Part shown: in pieces, positions 18,993 through 23,819 of the stretch | Layout of the letters: every line of letters begins with the position of its first letter | Position numbering within the stretch: the stretch's first letter is position 1 | Assembly (NCBI GenBank): GCA_049999725.1 | Contig: JBNGIS010003425.1 | Coordinates: 1-23,819 of the forward strand | Length of the DNA stretch: 23,819 bases | Direction: 5' to 3' | Origin: Haplomitrium mnioides | Taxonomy: Eukaryota; Marchantiophyta; Haplomitriopsida; Calobryales | Notes under the pieces: generated by a model | Told to the model about the DNA's origin: nothing | What the model saw: only the letters and a program-made list of their open reading frames with translations | The model's database searches: none | Program-made: the position numbers and the translations under genes

Positions 18993-19895
18993 TTGGATTC
19001 CAACATACCAGGATTTGGATTACCAGATAAACCATCCAAAGTTGTTTTACATGAGGCAGGAGGAGAATGTCAAAAAACACTTGGAAGCTCTCAAGGAGGC
19101 AGAGGCACAGATAGGGACCACCAAAACACTAAGAGACCTACAAAAAAAGGAGGTTGCACACATGAGACAGAAGATAAATCCAAGGCAGCGCAACTTGCGA
19201 CCTACAACATTAAACAAGATGTACGGGATGGCTCTGTCACCACTACCGTAGGGCAATTGATTAGGGGCATTCCACTCTATCAGCGTCAATTGAGGGAATT
19301 ATTGATAGGACCAAGGCAGAGGAGGCGATTGCCACCAGTGGGAAACCCGACCAATACTGTGATGTTATGTGAAGATCAAGGAGCCCTAGAAATTGACATC
19401 CAAATTTCGTACTACACCCTAACCATGGTTCCGATGGATGGAGGCATGGGAGGAAATATAATGGTAAAACAAGCAACACACCAATTGGATTACCGGACCT
19501 TTGAGGTTATAGCCCAGATTATGAGGTTGGCAAATGGATCCAGAGTGAAATCGTTGGGGGCGATAACCAACGTTTTGACCTGCATTGGAGAAGTGGACTT
19601 TTTCTTGAACTACCTGTTGATGAGGCCTGCCAACACGTCACCCTACCCTGGTCTGATTGGCAGACCATGGCTCTATGGAGCTAAAGCAACCCACGATTGG
19701 GGGACCAAAACGTTGAGGTTCGGAGGACCCAAAACTGTAGTGCACTATAGGCAACCACCACATCAGGGGGAAACTAGTGTGAACGGGGTCTATGACACCA
19801 TTTGGAGTATCAAGGATGACACCGACTCCAAGGGCACACTCTGGGTGAAATATCTAGAATGGATGACCAAAGGGGACCTGCTAGGCAGCCTGTAG
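18993..19895 (+). pseudogene. Ty3/Gypsy aspartic protease region
   Basis: The 3' two thirds reads as a retropepsin domain: MVPMDGGMGGNIMVK, with D-G-G in place of the D-S/T-G active site, then RLANGSRVKSLGAI, a flap-like region, and YPGLIGRPWLYGAKATHDWG, the C-terminal hydrophobic GRPWL motif of plant Gypsy proteases. The DGG variant is known to me from some plant lineages. In the first 200 bp the genuine frame is the one starting near 19003 (LDYQINHPKLFY...), a Lys/Glu-rich spacer; a frameshift near 19190 brings in the protease frame. TAG ends it at 19893-19895. Confidence 0.75.
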
Positions 19896-20328
19896 AACAT
19901 CAAGGGGGCGGGGAGTGGGGGGGGGGGAAGTACCAATTCATCAAGTGGGCCATACCTTGGTTATTGAATCAACCATTCCTTCCCTTGCGGACACCATTGG
20001 CAAAGAAGTGGAGAATTGGGAATCACAAAAAGTAGCACAAGGCTTCTAGCCTTAATCAACAACACTTAAATCTGACTAGTATCATACAGTGGCCATTTTG
20101 TCAAGGAAAACTTTTCAAATCGGATTCAGACTGAGTAACGGAGAAGAGAGAACCTTTACCTAATTATTGAGCAATTGCCAGGCTGGGTTTTCCTGGCATC
20201 ATTCTGACCTCCAGGGTGTACCTAGGGAATTTGAAGAGCATCAGATTGATCTAGAGCCCGCAGCTGCATCGGTGCGGCAAAAGCAATACCGACTAAATCC
20301 CATACTATCTTTGATGGTCAATTAAGAG
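19896..20328 (+). other. Degraded linker between protease and reverse transcriptase
   Basis: No open frame. It starts with a G-rich block near 19900-19930 containing a run of about 11 G, and further on has sequence that would translate to pol-like linker only across stops. Confidence 0.55.
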
Positions 20329-20800
20329 GTGGATCAGTTGCTGGATGCTGGCTTCATCTACTTGTCGCTCACTAGCGAATGGGTGTTTCCCATGGTGGTT
20401 GTGCCGAAGAAGACTGGACTGGATAGAAAGCCCAAGAAGGGAGTCTCTCAGGATTACAGAAGGTTGAATCATGCCACCAACAAATACCACTACCCTCTAC
20501 CATTCACAGATGGGGTGCTAGACCTTGTTGCAGAACAAGAGGTGTACAATTTCATGGATGGTTACTCAAGATATAATCAAGTCTGGATTCGCCAAGAGGA
20601 GCAATTCAAAACATCCTTTACAACAAAGTGGGGGGTGTTTGCCTTTCAATAGATGCCATTTGGGTTGTGCAATGCTCCTGGGACCGTCCAACAAATAATG
20701 ATGGACCTAATCCATGATTACTTGCGCAAAATCTTGGAGATCTTTATTGATGACTTTGTGGTCTATCGTAAAGCATATGAACATGTAGAGAACCTATTGT
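20329..20800 (+). pseudogene. Ty3/Gypsy reverse transcriptase, N-terminal half, truncated
   Basis: The translation contains the palm and finger motifs of Ty3/Gypsy reverse transcriptase: EWVFPMVVVPKK, DYRRLNHATNKYHYPLPF, FMDGYSRYNQ with the first catalytic Asp, and after an in-frame TAG (20650-20652) MPFGLCNAPGT and FIDDFVVYRK (near 20742), where FIDD replaces the usual YxDD box. Similarity stops abruptly after EHVENLL near 20800. Thumb, RNase H and integrase are missing. Confidence 0.88.
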
Positions 20801-22160
20801 TGACCGGGTGGGACCAGGGTTAAGCCCCAAAACACCCAATAGCTCCCTTTGCTTGGTCCATTTCTCTCAATTCGGGGATTCTTGGCTATAGGAGGGGTCG
20901 ATTTAGTGTCAAATTCACCTTACCACCGCTGTTCCTTACACAAAATGCTGCTTGGTCTAAAGGCCGCTTTATTGCATATTTTCTCTACCCTGAATGGGCA
21001 GTTTTACAAGCCACACCGATGGCTGCCAAATCACACAAGCTACTATGCTACTTTGATGATACTCACTTCTCGTCTCCCTTGCTTGCAACTACATAGCACT
21101 CCAAGAAACCTCCACTTGTCGTCGCAACCTCAACTCCACCTCCAATAGGGTACTGGCCCTTGACACTGCCCTGCTAGAGGTCTGGTTCTGTTTTCTCTTG
21201 CTTGCTTCTTCCCAACCTGCACAATCTCAAGCAGACACACCCACCCCCAGTGAGGGAGGTGGCGCTTGCCACCACCGGTCACCCACTCACCTTTGTCGCA
21301 CCTCTTGATACGCACTCCCCTCTCAAGAAGATGCCGCCTTGCAGCTAGCTTGAAGCAAAAAGGGAACCAACTTGCTTTTCTACCGATGCACCTCTTCTAG
21401 ATGTTGTGCTCCTTCCGAGCTCACTCTCTATGGAAATAAGAAGGGATCTTCTCCTCCACTTGGTTTCCCAATGGAACATCCATAATGCTGAAAGTTTGAG
21501 ATTGAGACAGACTTACCCTGGTGGCTTGGGGGTTCAGGCAGCTAAAGAAGTGACGATTGTAGCCAAGTATCCCTATTGCATAGGCAAGTCCTCCTCCAGA
21601 GAAGCCCCATGCTTTTGCTGAGTACATCTCGCCAGTCCAGGTCCCCTCTCCACTTCAGCCCCATGCTTGCTTCTGAACTCTCACCTCAACCCCTCCAAGG
21701 CTCATCCTCTCTTGCTTTCTCCCCAATGATGATCCGATCCCTACAATAAGGCCTCTCCCTCACTATACCTCCTTGCTTCCAACGCCAAATTCTCTATGTC
21801 AGCAAGTGGTTGACTCGTGCGTAGCCAGTTTCAACCTCCTTAATTCCATAGCCCACCCTCTAGGCTCCTTTGGGAAGCTGAGAGGTGATCCAACGATTTT
21901 TTTCTCCCTATCCAACTCAAATTTGCAGCCTGCTCTTAATGCCTGACTCCCTTGTTAAATCCAGCACGGTGATCAGAGGCGTTGGCCTCTCAATTCATGA
22001 ATTTTTGGCACAGGGATTGAATTCTCGTAGGAAATTTGAGCCAGAGCTGCATTTCTTCCTGGCTCCCCAATCATAGTACTCGCACATTAATTTCTGCACA
22101 GGCAATCCTTCATGTGAGCTGAATGCTACTAGGGAGTGGCGACAACCCCCCTTCAGCGCA
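20801..22160. other. Unassigned sequence after the reverse transcriptase break
   Basis: Beginning TTGACCGGGTGGG, this sequence has no similarity I can recognise to pol or to the rest of the window. It is C/T-rich on the plus strand with short unconvincing frames. A deletion joint or another insertion at about 20800 would explain the change. Confidence 0.5.
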
Positions 22161-22264
22161 TTCTTCCTTCCCATCCTTTCTCGTTAGTCCCTTCCTTTTC
22201 ATCCCCTNNNNNNNNNNTTCTTCCTTCCCATCCTTTCTCGTTAGTCCCTTCCTTTTCATCCCCT
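22161..22264 (+). other. 10-N gap flanked by a 47-bp perfect duplication
   Basis: Bases 22161-22207 are repeated at 22218-22264 on either side of 10 N (22208-22217). As at 11229, this looks like an unmerged contig overlap. Confidence 0.85.
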
Positions 22265-23707
22265 TCGTTAAGTTCCTTTCTTGCTGTCCTCTTCGTTAAG
22301 TTTGTTTCTTACGGTCTTTGTTTTTGTTTAGCTCGTTTTACTAACTCTTCAAAGGCTTCAGCGAAGAGTTGCAATTTTATGAGCGGGTGACTTTCTTCTC
22401 TGGATGCTACCCTTTGCTTGTGATCATTTTAGGATTGGGGTTGGGATTCCCTACTCGGCTCTGCTTCTTTTCTCGTGGCAAAGGGTACTTCTCTTAGGTT
22501 CTTTCCTTTTCCTGCGGTTTTTGGTAAGTGCTGGTGCGGCCTCGCTCTGCTTGTTTTCTCTTGCTCCACGCTGGTTTGTGCGCCCGACAGAGGGTGTGGA
22601 GGTTCTCCCCCTTCACTAAGTTGGTTATTTGTTCGCCGTCTCGAGGTTTTGGGATTGTTCATGGGTTTAGGACTTTTTCCTCCTCCTTGAGGTTTCATTT
22701 TGCTACTCCCGCAACGCCGCCTTGCTCTCCTTCTTCGACCGCTCCCGTGCTTCCGTCCGGGGCTCATGTATGGTCTTGGAGCTCCTTCGGGTTGCCATTT
22801 TGCAGGTCAGGAGAGAGCAGGTCCTTGCATGTCCATTTGTTCTTGCCTCTATCTATGGTTGGTTCTCCCTCTCTGCTTCTTCTTCTTTTCTTTCCTTGAG
22901 GGTGTTTACTAGTGTTCAGTTCGAGGCTTGACCCCACCCTTCTGGTGCATCTCTTGCATTCTTGTGGCGGTTTCCTTTGCACTCCTGCTTTTGAGACCCT
23001 TGTTTGTTTTGGTGGTGGTTCCGTTAGTGTTTCATGTACCTCTTGACCCTTCCCAACTCCACTGATACTTTCTTGGGTGTGGCTATCAGTGGCGCTTCGT
23101 CCATGAGCGATGTGGTTCCGCCTTTACCCCGTGGTTTGCTGCAGGTCAAGGGGGAAGGCTGCTTGATTTGCGTAGTGCTACCTCTCTTCCTTGCTTCTGC
23201 GGCTTTTCTTTGGTTCGGCTCTGTGCTATCTACTCAATGAGGTGGTGAGGTGACATCCTAATTGCTTTGGCTTTTATGTTTTTGATTTTAGAGGCAACTT
23301 CCTTCACGCAGTCAGGTTGGCTCTAGTTGGCGGGGGTTCCGATCCTCGGTTGGTTGCTCGGGGTCTCCTTTGGGCCACTCGACTCTGCTTCTACGACGAC
23401 CACCCTCCTTGCTTGTGCTCCTCTTCCAGTGCATGGTGTGCTTGGGTTGTCGCATTCCCATGACAATGATTCATGGTTTGGTTATGCGGTGGTTGGGCTG
23501 ATCATGGAAGATCTCTTTTCCCTTCCTCTGGTTTCTCCTTTGGCCCTTGTGTGTTTGGAGGTTTGTCCCTCTCCTTGAGGTTGCATCTGTGGTTCAGGTA
23601 GTTGGGGGTATTCCCTCTCTGGGTTTGGCATGTCCTACTCTCCTTGGTCATCTGGGAGCTTGAAGTAGTTCAAGGTGCTCTTGTGCTGCAGATTTCTTAA
23701 CCAGCCC
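22265..23707. other. Pyrimidine-rich, relatively GC-rich sequence, no gene recognised
   Basis: Base composition shifts to T/C-rich with many CTTCC, GGTTT and CTCCTT words. Frames of 60-120 codons are open on both strands but give low-complexity Leu/Ser/Phe or Arg-rich sequence without motifs. It may be part of a retroelement LTR or untranslated region. Confidence 0.5.
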
Positions 23708-23819
23708 CCAAAAAGGAAAACATGGACATGAAAAAAAAAGCAAAATAAAAAATAAACTAAAATAAAATAAAATAAGATAAAAGTCAAAATAAACTAAAAT
23801 AAAATAGATAAATTAATAA
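23708..23819. repeat. A-rich AATAAA-type tract at the window end
   Basis: Mostly A with interspersed T, including repeated AAAATAAAAT and AAAATAAACT. It could be the 3' tail of a retroposon or simple AT-rich sequence. Confidence 0.8.

Noticed and set aside
22429-22982. Arg/Pro-rich minus-strand open frames as genes
   Set aside because: They mirror the pyrimidine-rich composition and show no motif, splice signal or context.

Overview
The window looks like nuclear DNA of a land plant with a large, transposon-rich genome. The evidence is GT-AG introns with pyrimidine-rich acceptors, a decayed Ty3/Gypsy retrotransposon, TATA-type promoters and scaffold gaps of 100, 400 and 10 N. I see no cellular housekeeping gene and cannot name the species; a gymnosperm, fern or other non-flowering plant is a guess.

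The main feature is a DNA transposon of about 12.1 kb (5503-17580) inserted into the gag region of a Ty3/Gypsy element. Its ends are 25-bp terminal inverted repeats (23 of 25 matching, starting AACAACCGCTACTTTGAAC), and both flanks carry CATC (5499-5502 and 17581-17584). Removing the element and one CATC joins the two gag halves in the same reading frame, which fixes both boundaries. The element has two divergent genes that start on either side of a compact promoter (two TATA boxes about 90 bp apart, 10536-10644). Rightwards (11670-about 15895) is a two-exon transposase-like gene of the kind I know as DUF7869, with LDNTTQENKN and GHTHDQIN motifs. Leftwards (10357-6422) is a four-exon gene of about 1,000 codons with a ParB-like module (YEIAGGNHSAAAR) followed by a bacterial-type beta-class amino-methyltransferase (motif IV as ADIPY, then motif I as LCSGSGTG). 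A plant transposon carrying a ParB-DNA methyltransferase fusion is the best candidate here for an undescribed system.

Both genes are damaged. The methyltransferase gene keeps one frame through a 492-codon exon despite eight stop codons. A second copy of its 3' end (1-422) shows that two of these stops are transitions at former CGA and CAG codons, as expected from decay of methylated cytosine.

The element is filled with tandem arrays of several periods (24, 30, 37 and 52 bp), most sharing a palindromic core like AGTCCATGCGCGCATGGACT. They lie in introns, in a coding exon and near both ends.

Layout: 1-1231, end of a second, inverted copy of the transposon; 1232-5235, mostly unassigned, with simple repeats and possible LTR fragments; 5236-5502, first part of Ty3 gag; 5503-17580, the transposon; 17585-20800, rest of gag with CCHC knuckles, protease and the first part of reverse transcriptase, then a break; 20801-23819, unassigned, ending in an A-rich tract. 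Two assembly gaps (11229-11628 and 22208-22217) are flanked by perfect duplications (449 and 47 bp) and are probably unmerged contig overlaps.
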